A stretch of 64,000 nucleotides of DNA from Pseudorasbora parva (taxonomy: Eukaryota; Chordata; Actinopteri; Cypriniformes; Gobionidae). The stretch spans positions 4,248,370-4,312,369 of the forward strand of contig NC_090187.1 in NCBI RefSeq assembly GCF_024679245.1, in the 5' to 3' direction. How positions within the stretch are numbered: position 1 is the stretch's first letter; each line of letters opens with the position of its first letter. The translations under genes were made by a program, and so were the position numbers. The notes beneath the pieces were generated by a model. That model had not been told where the DNA came from, did no database searches, and saw only the letters and a program-made list of their open reading frames with translations. Positions 13,766-24,709 of this stretch are shown here, piece by piece.

Positions 13766-13879
13766 TGTAACAGTTACAGAATACTAGCTAGACATGTGGG
13801 ATCCTTCTTAAGATTCATCTGTGGCAAGGAAGAAAAAGAAGAGGAACAAGAGGAGGATGAAGCCAAGCAAGAGAAATGA
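13766..13879 (+). other. Acidic terminal-exon-like segment, right arm
   Basis: After CTGTATTTTCAG (ending 13765) an open frame of 37 codons runs to TGA at 13877-13879. Its first half is hydrophobic/basic (YRILARHVGSFLRFICG) and its last 17 residues are highly charged (KEEKEEEQEEDEAKQEK). A polyadenylation signal AATAAA follows at 13910-13915. The same arrangement and the same peptide occur inverted in the left arm, so the reading has survived in both copies. I do not recognise the protein. An acidic C-terminus and an own poly(A) signal suggest a last exon, either of the lost transposase or of a captured cellular gene. Splicing is inferred, not shown. Confidence 0.45.
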
Positions 13880-13961
13880 ATGTGCTCTAAATTTATTTTT
13901 TATTTTTTAAATAAAGGTTTCTGAGTGATATCAGATTGTATTTGTGTTTTTATTGTACTTA

Positions 13962-14445
13962 CCCCATAACTACACGAAACAAGAGAAGAACAAGAGACAC
14001 TTTAATTTACAGCCCGCAGATCCATACTTACCCCATAACTACACGAAACAAGAGAAGAACAAGAGACACTTTAATTTACAGCCCGCACATCCATACTTAC
14101 CCCATAACTACACGAAACAAGAGGAGAACAAGAGCCACTTTAATTTACAGCCCGCACATTCATACTTACCCCATAACTACACGAAACAAGAGGAGAACAA
14201 GAGCCACTTTAATTTACAGCCCGCACATTCATACTTACCCCATAACTACACGAAACAAGAGGAGAACAAGAGCCACTTTAATTTACAGCCCGCACATTCA
14301 TACTTACCCCATAACTACACGAAACAAGAGGAGAACAAGAGCCACTTTAATTTACAGCCCGCACATCCATACTTACCCCATAACTACACGAAACAAGAGG
14401 AGAACAAGAGCCACTTTAATTTACAGCCCGCACATTCATACTTAC
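13962..14445. repeat. Right-arm 69-bp tandem array, 7 units plus partial
   Basis: CCCCATAACTACACGAAACA recurs every 69 bp seven times, with a last partial next to the 33-bp array. It is the reverse complement of the left-arm array, which has only three full units. The first two units differ slightly (GAGAAGAACAAGAGACAC). Confidence 0.95.
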
Positions 14446-14455
14446 CCCATAACTA

Positions 14456-14712
14456 CACGGATAATTACCCCTTAATTAAAAAATACTTACAGTATTATTA
14501 CCCCTTAATTAAAAAATACTTACAGTATAATTACCCCTTAATTAAAGAATACTTACAGTATAATTACCCCTTAATTAAAAAATACTTACAGTATTATTAC
14601 CCCTTAATTAAAAAATACTTACAGTATAATTACCCCTTAATTAAAAAATACTTACAGTATTATTACCCCTTAATTAAAAAATACTTACAGTATAATTAAA
14701 AAATACTTACAG
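14456..14712. repeat. Right-arm 33-bp tandem array, 7 units plus partial
   Basis: Units read about ATTACCCCTTAATTAAAAAA-TACTTACAGTAT, with alternating AGTATAATT and AGTATTATT junctions. Reverse complement of the left-arm array, which has about 12 units. Confidence 0.92.
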
Positions 14713-14885
14713 CATAAATCATTTGTAAATTTTCCTGATAGTTACCCCTTTATTCCCCCAATATTACATATTGTTCCCATATACTTACTTTATAGTTACA
14801 CTATAATTACAGAAAGTTATGCTGTAAATTCACTTTAATTATGCAGTACTTTCCGGGCCGTAATCTAAAGCGTTACCTGACTTTC

Positions 14886-17640
14886 TTCTCTGAAGTAGAT
14901 CTGAAGTAGGATCCACAGAATTGGCAGCACAGATGCAGGTGTAAAGGGCAAGTCCCGTTATACCCCCTTCTGTGTGCTTAGCGAATTTAAGTAGAGACTT
15001 TCTCTCCGGTTACACAAGGCTGAGAGGATTGAGGGACAGATGCAACCCTCTTGAGTTCTCTGACATCCATTCTGCCACACTTGCCTGTAAAGACATATGA
15101 ACCCACACAATGGAAAATTGAAAATCTAATATTGCAAAGAGATATTTTTCTTGGAATGTGGGCCATTACAAGCATGTTTGATTGGCTTACAGGTTTTAAT
15201 ATTTGGTATTTACTTTCAGGGTTAAGAAAAATATCAGGGTTTTTTTCTTTCTTTTTTTGTGTGTCAATATCCTGAGCGGGGAGTCAACCCCTTTTTTTTC
15301 TATAGCCCAGATTACGGCAGATTTCATCATGTTCTTATCAACTGGCATTTTCCATCTCTACTAACATGTTTATCTATTGCTCAACAATAGCACCCCCTTT
15401 TCTCCCTATTCATGTCAGTCAATCATCATCAGAACCTATCCACCCCCCACCTCCCATCATCTTGTGTCCTAAGCTCATCTTTGCTCTGTGGAGGGTTGAT
15501 GGCCTCTGTATGGGTCACCAGTGCCCTCTCTTGGACCGCATGAATAATAGGTCTGTGAAAAGAACTACTAGCAGTGTAGTAGCAGTTGTGACTGCTGTTG
15601 CTACTAATTACCCTGCATGCCTCATTACACTACAGCATTTGAAGATGAAGAAAAGGGAAACAAAGCAGGAGGTTTTGAAGAAGAGAGAAAAGGGGAAGAA
15701 GGAGCAGACTGAAGAGAAAGTGTGTATCTTTGTATAGTGTCTGAACCAGATAAGGAAGTTCTCTGGAATCTGCTGCTAAATATACCAATCAAATATTAAT
15801 AATTTTATTTTAATTTGTTTTTATTCACCGTCATGTTTTCCAAACATGTTTGCTGTTTTTTGTCTTTTTTTTTTTTCACTGCACATAAAATCCTTTCAGA
15901 AGCATTGTCATATGCTGTTTTTTATTCAATGATATTTTGTAGTAATTATGGCTACCAGAAATTACAACAAAAAAAAACATTAAATTAAAATGATCTGTGT
16001 CTTCTTAAACTGTACCTTTCTGTGAGGAACACACAAGTTGTATTAAGTCAAGTTGTATTTGGCTTGATATATTCCTTTATTATTTACTTTAATGTTTTGT
16101 AGAATAGCATTGTCTTGGTTGTGTTTAGACTCAGCGTGACTGTGAGGATTAATTAGGTTCTTTCTCATAACTAAAAAAAGATAGTCAGATAATAAATCAT
16201 TCACTACTAGGATTAAGAGATATAACAAGTTAAGATAGAAAGGATCTCAAGCTTCCATGAGAACTAACTGAAGACGTTACTTTAGCTATACCCATTAATA
16301 GACAACAAAGCGCTACAACAAAAGTAATGAAATGACTGACCTTTCACAAAAGATAATGCTTTACAATGAACTCTGTTAGAGAGCTACATATGACTATCTA
16401 TAATAAAAAAAACATTACACACACGTTGAGTTATAAAAAAAAAGTCCTCTCTACATCAAATCACTCAGTTCTTGCCATCTCTGAAAAGCCAAGCAATGTT
16501 GATTCTTGTTTTATTACGGATCTGTCATGTTCTCTTTTTGCCAGTAGACTGTCCTCTCCATGTCATCCTTTTTTGCTCTTTTTGTCAACGTAGATGGAGC
16601 AACTTTTCTCTATTTACGGTTATGACAAGACATAAATTGAAGTTTACCTACAAATAACCCCTTTTTATTTGGGACAGAAACAGAGACCTTGACTGAATCT
16701 TCTAATTCCCGGTATGCTTTGCAATTGAACCAGATTGGGGAGTACATTTTGAAATTAGGTGTTAGTTCATGAGTTTTTGAGAAATACACAAATACTTAGC
16801 TTCTACTATGTTGAGTAATTTCAAACTTGCGTCTATAATTGACCGTTCGCAAACACCTGCTCCCTTTACTGTTTCTACGTCAGACAAGCCAAGTCACTCT
16901 CACACCACATATCATGTTCTCGCGCAGTGAAAACTACATTGCAGAGCAAAGAGCACACTGACAACACGTCGACAGACAAGACAGAGCAGGTTACTTTTGA
17001 TATGAAGCAAACTCTAAACTTACACATTTTGTCATTTATACTGTTTTGTGCTCTTTAATGTGCAGTGACAGATCGCTGTAGCACCACAGCCTAAGCGGCT
17101 CATAAACCGATAATCTATTCCTACTGGTTGATTTATTGCAATAAATAAACATGAATGAACTTCGGAAGGAATCTTGTTTTATCGCGGAAAAGACATCAGT
17201 ACACACTACCAAATCCACCAACGTTAATCTGCTAATCTGCTGACAAAAGGTGGATTCAATGTTATGATTGGTTGTATCGGCTGTCAATCAAACTGCTGGT
17301 GAAGGGTGAATTGAATCAAGTGTATATTGACTTCTTCCATCGGGACAAAAGCTCTTTGTAATGCTGAATTTAAAGTCTGCAATTCAGCATGAAATTAAAA
17401 TTGATTTTTTAATGCACATTCCTGGCCTTATTGTGAACTATTCATTGGTGTACATTATTCCAAATAAAACACATTTATATCTTCATAATCTGTTATCAAA
17501 ACATAATAGATGATTTGGAGATTACTTTCCTTTTACATCATAATCATGAATCCCTTTATTCATTTTACCCTCCCCTTCCAAACAACTGCCCACTTTTCAC
17601 AATCCAATTAATTCCTGATGGAAAAAAACAAGTCTTGTCC
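14886..17640. other. Unique sequence, no gene recognised
   Basis: Several frames of 60-123 codons occur, such as 15366-15737 with a Lys/Glu-rich tail. None shows a domain or a convincing exon boundary. A GC-moderate segment lies at 15400-15730. Confidence 0.45.
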
Positions 17641-17642
17641 TA

Positions 17643-19175
17643 CAGGTCCTTCTAAAAAAAAAATAGCATATGTGATAAAAGTTCATTATTTTCCATAATG
17701 TAATGATAAAAATTAAACTCATTTATTTTAGATTCATTGCACACCAACTGAATATTTCACGTCTTTTATTGTTTTAATACTGATGATTTTGGCATACAGC
17801 TCATGAAAACCCCAAATTCCTATCTTAAAAATTAGCATATCATGAAAAGGTTCTCTAAACGAGCTAAAGATTCCTGAGGCTTTTAAAAACTCCCTGCCTG
17901 GTTCATTACACAAAACTGCAATCATGGGTAAGACTGCCGACCCGACCCTGTCCAGAAGGCCATCATTGACACCCTCAAGCGAGAGGGTAAGACACAGAAA
18001 GAAATTTCTGAACGAATAGGCTGTTCCCAGAGTGCTGTATCAAGGCACCTCAGTGGGAAGTCTGTCGGAAGGAAAAAGTGTGGCAAAAAATGCTGCACAA
18101 CGTGAAGAGGTGACCGGACCCTGATGAAGATTGTGGAGAAGGACCGATTCCAGACCTTGGGGGACCTGCGGAAGCAGTGGACTGAGTCTGGAGTAGAAAC
18201 ATCCAGAGCCACCGTGCACAGACGTGTACAGGAAATGGGCTACAGGTGCCGCATTCCCCAGGTCAAGACACTTTGGGCTACAGAGAAGCAGCACTGGACT
18301 GTTGCTCAGTGGTCCAAAGTACTTTTTTCGGATGAAAGCTAATTTTGCATGTCATTCGGAAATCAAGGTGCCAGAGTCTGGAGGAAGACTGGGGAGAAGG
18401 AAATGCCAAAATGCCTGAAGTCCAGTGTCAAGTACCCACAGTCAGTGATGGTCTGGGGTGCCATGTCAGCTGCTGGTGTTGGTCCACTGTGTTTTATCAA
18501 GGGCAAGGTCAATGCAGCTAGCTATCAGGAGATTTTGGAGCACTTCATGCTTCCATCTGCTGAAAAGCTTTATGGAGATGAAGATTTTGTTTTTCAGCAC
18601 GACCTGGCACCTGCTCACAGTGCCAAAACCACTGGTAAATGGTTTACTGACCATGGTTTTACAGTGCTCAATTGGTCTGCCAACTCTACTGAGCTGAACC
18701 CCATAGAGGATCAGTGGGATATTGTGAAGAGAAAGTTGAGAGACGCAAGACCCAACACTCTGGATGAGCTTAAGACCGCTATCGAAGCATCCTGGGCCTC
18801 CATAACACCTCAGCAGTGCCACAGGCTGATCGCCTCCATGCCACGCCGCAGTGAAGCAGTCATTTCTGCAAAAGGATTCCCCACCAAGTATTGAGTGCAT
18901 AACTGAACATAATTATTTAAAGGTTGACTTTTTTTGTATTGAAAACACTTTTATTTTATTGGTCGGATGAAATATGCTAATTTTTTTAGATTTTGGGGAA
19001 TTTTGGGTTTTCATGAGCTGTATGCCAAAATCATCAGTATTCAAACAATAAAAGACCTGAAATATTTTAGTTGGTGTGCAATGAATCTAAAATATATGAA
19101 AGTTTAATTTTTACTATTACATTATGGAAAATAATGAACTTTTATCACATATGCTAATTTTTTGAGAATGACCTG
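17643..19175 (+). mobile_element. Full-length Tc1-like transposon, DD34E (element 2)
   Basis: Ends are CAGGTCCTTCT...TAGCATATG and the inverse CATATGCTA...AGAATGACCTG, each next to a TA (17641-17642 and 19176-19177), the usual Tc1 target duplication. Long subterminal inverted repeats share GATGATTTTGGCATACAGCT and CTCATGAAAA. The 1,533-bp length is normal for Tc1. One transposase gene lies inside and is disabled. The right TA runs into a (TA)n array. Confidence 0.95.
17924..18894 (+). pseudogene. Tc1-like DD34E transposase, disabled
   Basis: Starts MGKTAD at 17924 and ends at TGA 18892-18894. The first helix-turn-helix (EISERIGCSQSAVSRHL) and the second (SRATVHRRVQEMGY) are visible. The catalytic triad is Asp at 18331 (FSDES), Asp at 18601 (QHDLAPAH) and Glu at 18706 (LNPIE), with 34 residues between the last two. 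Lesions: a frameshift near 17950, TGA at 18103-18105, a deletion with frameshift in the linker near 18265, and TAA at 18340-18342 directly after the first catalytic motif. The open piece 18349-18894 is the C-terminal half of the catalytic domain. An intact relative cuts and pastes the element at TA sites. Confidence 0.93.
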
Positions 19176-19198
19176 TATATATATATATATATATATAT
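19176..19198. repeat. Short (TA)n at transposon junction
   Basis: About 11 TA units starting with the right target-site TA of the Tc1-like element 2. Confidence 0.85.
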
Positions 19199-21120
19199 CT
19201 CACGGAATACCATGTTTTGCTCATAACACGATCAGTAAAATGGGTTTCTTGTCATATTTTGCCAGCCATGTGAGAAGCCAACACAAACCATCCAGCAACA
19301 CCCATCCTCCACATCTTCATCACCTGGCCTCTATTGTGAGACCACCGCCCGTTCATCCATGTTGCCTCATCTCTGTTATACTACCGAAACCTTCCTTTGA
19401 TGGAGTGCTAAACGGTCCTTCACTCAGAGACTCTATTCCTCTGTGTCATACTGCACTGTCTCAGGCAGGCTTCAGCCTGGCTCAAAGCAGATGGCAGATT
19501 GTCATAATTATATCTCAGAGTCCGAAGCTCAGCGGAGTGAGAGCAGTCTGGAGTCTGTCACTGAACGTCCCCTCCGAGCGGCATAAGACGTCTACATCTG
19601 CTCCCATCCTCTTCGCCACCCCTGATTTAAAGGCTTATGGAGGCACCTTTGACTCTTGAAGGACTGTAGCAGAAATTGAAATCTATAAATGTGTGCATTT
19701 AAGAGGCTCACGTACAATCCTTCATCCATATGGCTGAAACCCAGAGAGAGGGAGCCAAGGTGTGGGATGTGTACCACTTCACCGGAGAGCTTTAAATTAC
19801 AGTATTATGGTCTTGTAGAGAGAGGACTATAAAAGGAAGAGCACCAGCAGAACATCCTCTGTCGCTAAAGGCATCTTGAAGAACTGATGTAATACCACAG
19901 GAAATAAAGCTAAAAGCAAAGTTAAACCATGACAGGACCAAAAGTCATCCTAGCAGTGCATTTGGTAGTTTATTAGTGGCATAATTCTAATTTGCTTTGA
20001 GGAACTTCATGCGGTATGATATGTATTTATTTATTTATTTATTTATTTTTGTATTCTACTTTTTCCCTCTGGCTCGTTGGTAGTCTCTGCCTCAAATGTC
20101 AGGTTTATAGGCTTAAATATTGCATCATGAGAACACTTTTTTGATCTGCCTAGCTCTAATCTGATTGGCTAGCACTACCAGAATTAAAGACCGTAAAGTT
20201 ACCGCATGTCTACAATACAGTGAGCACTTTGTAGGATGAAAAAAACAACAACATGGATTTGCCAAAGTATACAAGGTTTGTGTATTCAAATCTTGAAAAA
20301 AATTAGAAACATAGATGAATAAACAAATTAAAATTAAATATTAAATACCAGTATACCAATGACTAATATAGAAAAACAACAGATGCAATTTTTAATTTGT
20401 CTACTGCTCCAAACCCAATTTGCTTATTTATCTCACATTTTGATTATCAAATTGTGAATTTAATCTATTTAACCACATTTCTATCCAATTTCTTGGTTGA
20501 TTTATTGAATTCATAATTTATTTATTAATTTCTCAAATGATTATTGGGGTCCAAACATTGGGAGAAACTTGCTGGAACAGGTTAAAGCAGAAATCTCATT
20601 CCCTCTAAAAATAAAGCCAAGTGTTGCCATTTGCGAAGAGCTGCCATGGAGAAAAGACAGCAAGACACATGCATAACCACACACAATCTGTGGGAAATGG
20701 CAGTTTGCCGTTAGTGATACTGGTGAGGAGACAGAGGGGACTTCCATCTGGGGTTTGAAATAACTTTTATTCGTACAACCATTGACCAGTCAGCTAAGCC
20801 TCGGGTGTGTTATTGTACAAAGAGAATCTCATTTATACTTCTGAGGTCCACCTGTTCCTCTACTATCAAACCGTTTCGGCCGGAGCACAGAATGAACACC
20901 ACCACACAGGCCCCTCTCATCAATATCACCTTGTCAAGTCACATAAGGTTACATTGTAGCAGAAATATTGACTCTACACTGCCCAATTTATTTCATAGCT
21001 ACCTACTGAATAAAACCCATGGAAGCAACGAAAAATATTTTATTTCAAATGATTTTATCTAAACAAAACGGTTCATTAAAATGTTGATGCTAATCAGCCT
21101 AAAACAAGATGAACAATGCA
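19199..21120. other. Unique sequence, no gene recognised
   Basis: 19240-19860 is the least AT-rich part and contains CTATAAAAG near 19827, a TATA-like word without supporting exon evidence. A small (ATTT)n lies near 20022-20046. The 165-codon frame at 19162-19659 begins in the TA repeat and has no recognisable domain. Confidence 0.4.
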
Positions 21121-21121
21121 G

Positions 21122-21123
<2 letters not shown>

Positions 21124-21181
<58 letters not shown>
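21124..21181. repeat. (AT)n followed by T run
   Basis: About 19 AT units followed by about 18 T. Confidence 0.95.
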
Positions 21182-21329
21182 CGCAAATATAACATTCATA
21201 CTGTCATACAAAATTGCTACAATACAATGTGAATCTATTGTAAGCTATCCTTCATCCAGGTTTAATTTTAATTTAATTTAATTTTAATTTCAGTAGATTT
21301 AAAGTATGCACCGAACGCCACCGGCCCCC

Positions 21330-21403
21330 TTTATATTAGGGCCAGGACAGGACTTGAAAACAACACATGTCCTGGAAAAACAGGACAGTTGGTCACCCTA
21401 TAT
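21330..21403 (-). mobile_element. Fragment with GGGTGACCA-type terminus
   Basis: On the minus strand it begins TAGGGTGACCAACTGTCCTG. A related start, TAGGGTGACCAGATGTCCCG, occurs on the plus strand at 59724. Both look like the same interspersed repeat family, but class and extent are unknown. Confidence 0.35.
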
Positions 21404-21419
21404 AGACTGTACATGTAAT

Positions 21420-21710
21420 TGTCACTGTGTGTAGAGCAGCAGAGATGCAGATCTTGAAAACAGAAAGGTTTTTATTTTAAGATAAACTGAACAGACCACC
21501 AAACACCACAAATCAGACTTGAGACTAGAACAAGGAGTGACGGCACAAGAGGAACTTAAATGGCAAACAAAAAAGAGAAAACTAACAAGGCACAGCTGAA
21601 CTAAACTGGACTAACGAGTGAAACCATGGGGACAAACAAGTGGAGGGAAACTCAGACAAAAGAACATGTGGCAAGTGCAAAAACACAACAGACACAGACT
21701 ACATATGACA
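21420..21710 (-). mobile_element. Solo LTR, minus orientation, 5-bp target duplication
   Basis: A 291-bp segment runs TGTCACTGTGTG...CTACATATGACA, that is TG...CA ends, flanked by the direct repeat GTAAT (21415-21419 and 21711-21715). In the minus orientation it contains AAAATAAAAACC as a poly(A)-type signal about 60 bp before the end, which sets the strand. No internal retrotransposon sequence lies beside it, so it is a solo LTR left by recombination between two LTRs. It is unrelated in sequence to the 502-bp LTRs at 51403 and 56219. Confidence 0.8.
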
Positions 21711-21749
21711 GTAATATGTTATCATTTTCACAGATTTAAGTTTTTGTTT

Positions 21750-21812
21750 ACACTTGACATTTATTCATTTAGAAGACGCTTTTATCCAAAATGACCTACA
21801 ACTGAGGAATAC
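21750..21812 (-). mobile_element. SINE/LINE-type 3' tail fragment
   Basis: TTCATTTAGAAGACGCTTTT-ATCCAAAATGACCTACAA resembles the widespread fish retroposon tail (TTTAGCAGACGCTTTTATCC-type), in reverse orientation. Only this short segment is recognisable. Confidence 0.5.
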
Positions 21813-22204
21813 GAGAAGCAATCTGTCATGAAGAGGTGAAAAATCACAAATGCAAATTTTTGGACATTACTTAGAGTAGCATACGCTAGAATAGGGAGGG
21901 AATAGGAAATGTTGTTGTTCACATAGAGAATGTTTAACGGCCTCCGTGTACACAACAAAGCACTTTGAAACCCATCTTAATGCAATGAAAGTTATGAAGT
22001 TAGTCTTTATTTATATCTTTATTTACCTTTATATAGGCTATTTATATTCATTTTAACTAAGTGCATACTAATGATTGATTAACTAATGATACATGTAATT
22101 GATTAAGAGTATAATAATTACATAAATTATATATAAATCATAAAAAATAGTATTATAAATAAGCATTGTTAAAAGCCAGATGCTTTAGTCTTTAAAAAAA
22201 AGAA

Positions 22205-23045
22205 AGAAAAAAATTTGCTATGTCAGCCGGATCGGATGAAAAATGCGTATAAACAGTACGAGTGTGCAATGTCGTGGAATGTATACGCCAAAACTCATTT
22301 TGACGTGCATATGATACGCTGTTTTTGCGTGCATATGATACGCATTTTATGGCGTATTATACATATGAACGGTTCAAGTGACCCAATTCCGATTTGTTCC
22401 TCTCATGTGGCACAGATCGGATATGACATGTGAACGTGTAAGCAGTAAAAAAACGCATGAATTCCGATATCCTCAGATCGGATTCAGGCCTCACTCATAT
22501 GTGGTAAGAAATCCGATATGATTCGGATGGATGCGTTAGCGTCTGCCATGTAAGCGGTCAAATCGGATATCCCCCAGTAAATGCGAGTCGTACGTCATTA
22601 AAAAAAAGGACGGAGGCGAATGACGTGGGTGGACACTCAGGTGGACACAAACTGCGATCGAGTGTTGCCAAGTCTGCGGTTTTCATGCGGAATTGGGCTA
22701 CTTTAACACAGTTTTGAGTTTTGATGGGTTTTGTTGTGAAAACCTGGCAACCCCATCAAGGGCTTGATAGGTTTTGCCGACTTTAAAGATGTGTGGAACA
22801 TTGCAGACAGCAAAACATTGTGCAATCATTTTTTCTGCGTCCATCACATATCGCGCTGTTTTACTTCCTTTCACCGGTTAAGAACGTCTTGGGCTGTTTT
22901 CCCAGTGTACAGTGTAAATGCAAATATCGGATACGGGGATATGCAAATATCGGATACGGATGTAAGCGGGTCGTCAAAAAATTCGGATATATTCACCAAA
23001 TCGGAATTGTGCATCAAGACCTGCAGTGTAAATGTAGCCTTATAC
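22205..23045. mobile_element. Nonautonomous DNA-transposon remnant rich in ATCGGATAT words
   Basis: ATCGGATAT, CCGATATG and AATTCGGATAT recur throughout, as in fish hAT-type nonautonomous elements built from short internal repeats. The right end reads GCAGTGTAAATGTAGCCTTA. A patch of GCGTGCATATGATACGC words at 22300-22345 may be a separate insertion at the left. No coding capacity. Boundaries are approximate and the superfamily is a guess. Confidence 0.45.
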
Positions 23046-23204
23046 AGAACATAACCTGCCCTGGAGCAAATGGAAATGAACACTACTAAAAGCCAAACCA
23101 CTTTAATGGTACGTAAAAACCAGGATTGGCACAAACCAAGCTTAAACATATCTGGTTAGCCAGCTAAACCAGCTTCTTAGTATAGGCCCCTGATTTAACT
23201 CATC

Positions 23205-23345
23205 TGCTGTGTCTGAAATTGGCCCCATACCCTTAAATAGGGCACTATTTGAGGGGACAACCATTTTTAGTGGAGTTCGAAACCATAGTGGACGTAATCA
23301 AGTGCACTCATTCAATCCCACAAAGCAACAGAATAACAAATGTAC
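23205..23345 (+). repeat. Dispersed repeat, copy 1 (partner at 40660-40875)
   Basis: Shares with the reverse complement of 40660-40875 the blocks TAGGGCACTAT, GGGGACA-CCATTT-TAGTGG, CGAAACCATAG and AAGTGCACTCATTCAA. Same family in opposite orientations. A short hairpin (CTGGTTAGCCAGCTAAACCAG-like) lies just upstream at about 23150. Confidence 0.6.
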
Positions 23346-24705
23346 AAGCAGGGTTCTTCTCATTTGTTATTTGAGCATCCTCGTTTCCTTTCCTCACCCT
23401 CTTAAGATACAAGGAAAGGATACAACTGTGTATCATTCGCTCATGAATCCTCAAGTAGCTTCCTCGCTTCTCGACTCTTTCCTCCTCGCAGTGCAATTAG
23501 ATAATTGAGACGTCCTTTAAGATAGCTGAGTTCGATCGGTTTCTGTGTCACGGACTGGAGGACATAGGAGCAAGGAAACGAGGAAGCAGTTTGAGTACGG
23601 AGAAGTGGTCCTCCAAATAAATTTTGTTGCGGACTACATGTTGCTACATAGACAGATAATAGACAGAAGGAAGCAGTTCATGCTGTGGATACGAGAAGTG
23701 AGTATGATCACCTAAAATGTTCTCTGCTTGATTGAGAATTAATTTCTCATGTAAATCTTGAAGCCCAGCAATTTTCAATGCAGCAATTTTCAATGCAGTT
23801 AATACCAGGTGCACCAATTTAGATTTAAGCTGTACAGTTAGGTTCCCAAAAGATGTATGCTCAATGCCTGTAGTGTATATCCACTGGTAGTTGTGCACTG
23901 AATGAATTCCCGCATCTTACCAGAAGATGGGTCCCGCAGCTGAATTATCCACCCATTTACCAAACCACTGGACCAATGTGGCTCCAGTATAATGGTACAG
24001 TACACCTTTTATGGCAGAGTTTAAGATACAACTTTTCAATCAAGTTTAATATAATTAATATACAGCAAGCACAAACTGCAAAAGTGGCAACCCTTCCAGC
24101 ACTCCCAGTCTCCGAATTTACTCACTCAAGTGAACGATTTTAGTGGACAAATGTATGGTTATAGTGAATGAGGGTGTGCGGGTGATTCTGGACAAAGCCC
24201 AAGACCTCAGATAGGTGTTTCAGATATGAGGGAGGTCAAAACTGTGCAGTGTTGAGGGTACACCAGGACCAGGGTTAGAAACCACTGTGCTATAAATGTG
24301 TGTAGCAAGTATGCAATCCAGACAGACTATATCCATGTTTTCATGTGACCTACCAGTTTCAGTTGCTTAACTGCCATTTATTACTCCTGTCCCATGGCCT
24401 CAACTAAAAAAAAAAAAAAAATAGTTCCATGATGTATAAATGTTTATTGTGCTAATGTTTATGAGAACATTAACAAAGAGATACATTTGAACACACATTC
24501 TATTAAAGCCAATTAACACAGCACTGAGAGACGCAGATAGATGGCACACTGGATCAGTGTGTTTTACCGGCCGGAGTTTGTTTTTAATGATTGAACATGC
24601 TGAATCCGCACTTGTTGGGTCGAGGAATGTCTGAGAAGTAACGTACTGTAATCTGCTGATTAGCCACGTTTGTCTGTGTCTGACAGTGCAGTGTGAAATA
24701 GGACT
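23346..24705. other. No gene recognised
   Basis: 23380-23640 may be the rest of the dispersed repeat. The remainder looks unique. An A run lies at 24406-24420. Confidence 0.4.
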
Positions 24706-24709
24706 TTAA

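Larger units (their letters stand above)
11666..14877. mobile_element. 3.2-kb foldback DNA transposon with 8-bp target duplication
   Basis: The left end GGTAACGCTTTAGATTACGG is mirrored by CCGTAATCTAAAGCGTTACC at the right end. Each end is bounded by the direct repeat TGACTTTC (11658-11665 and 14878-14885). An 8-bp duplication fits the hAT and P superfamilies. The inverted repeats are not short: they extend to the centre, giving arms 11666-13212 and 13242-14877 around a 29-bp loop. Over the outer 170 bp I count only about four mismatches. Each arm holds, from outside in, a 33-bp tandem array, a 69-bp tandem array, and a segment with an acceptor-like site, an acidic reading frame and AATAAA. 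No transposase was recognised, so it is probably moved in trans. Confidence 0.9.

Noticed and set aside
12218..14445. Possible CRISPR-like array (69-bp repeats)
   Set aside because: Units are contiguous with no unique spacers, in a eukaryotic transposon. It is a minisatellite.
13936..14699. Open frames of 179 and 251 codons with 23-residue repeats
   Set aside because: They arise because the 69-bp unit is divisible by three, and two overlapping frames stay open at once. They lie in the foldback arm and mirror frames exist in the other arm. No sign of a real protein.
15366..15737. 123-codon frame with a Lys/Glu-rich end
   Set aside because: Low-complexity tail, no domain, no splice context; cannot be told from chance.
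19162..19659. 165-codon plus-strand frame
   Set aside because: Begins in a TA repeat and has no recognisable domain or exon structure.
19827..19840. CTATAAAAG as a host promoter
   Set aside because: No downstream exon, start codon context or transcript evidence in the sequence.
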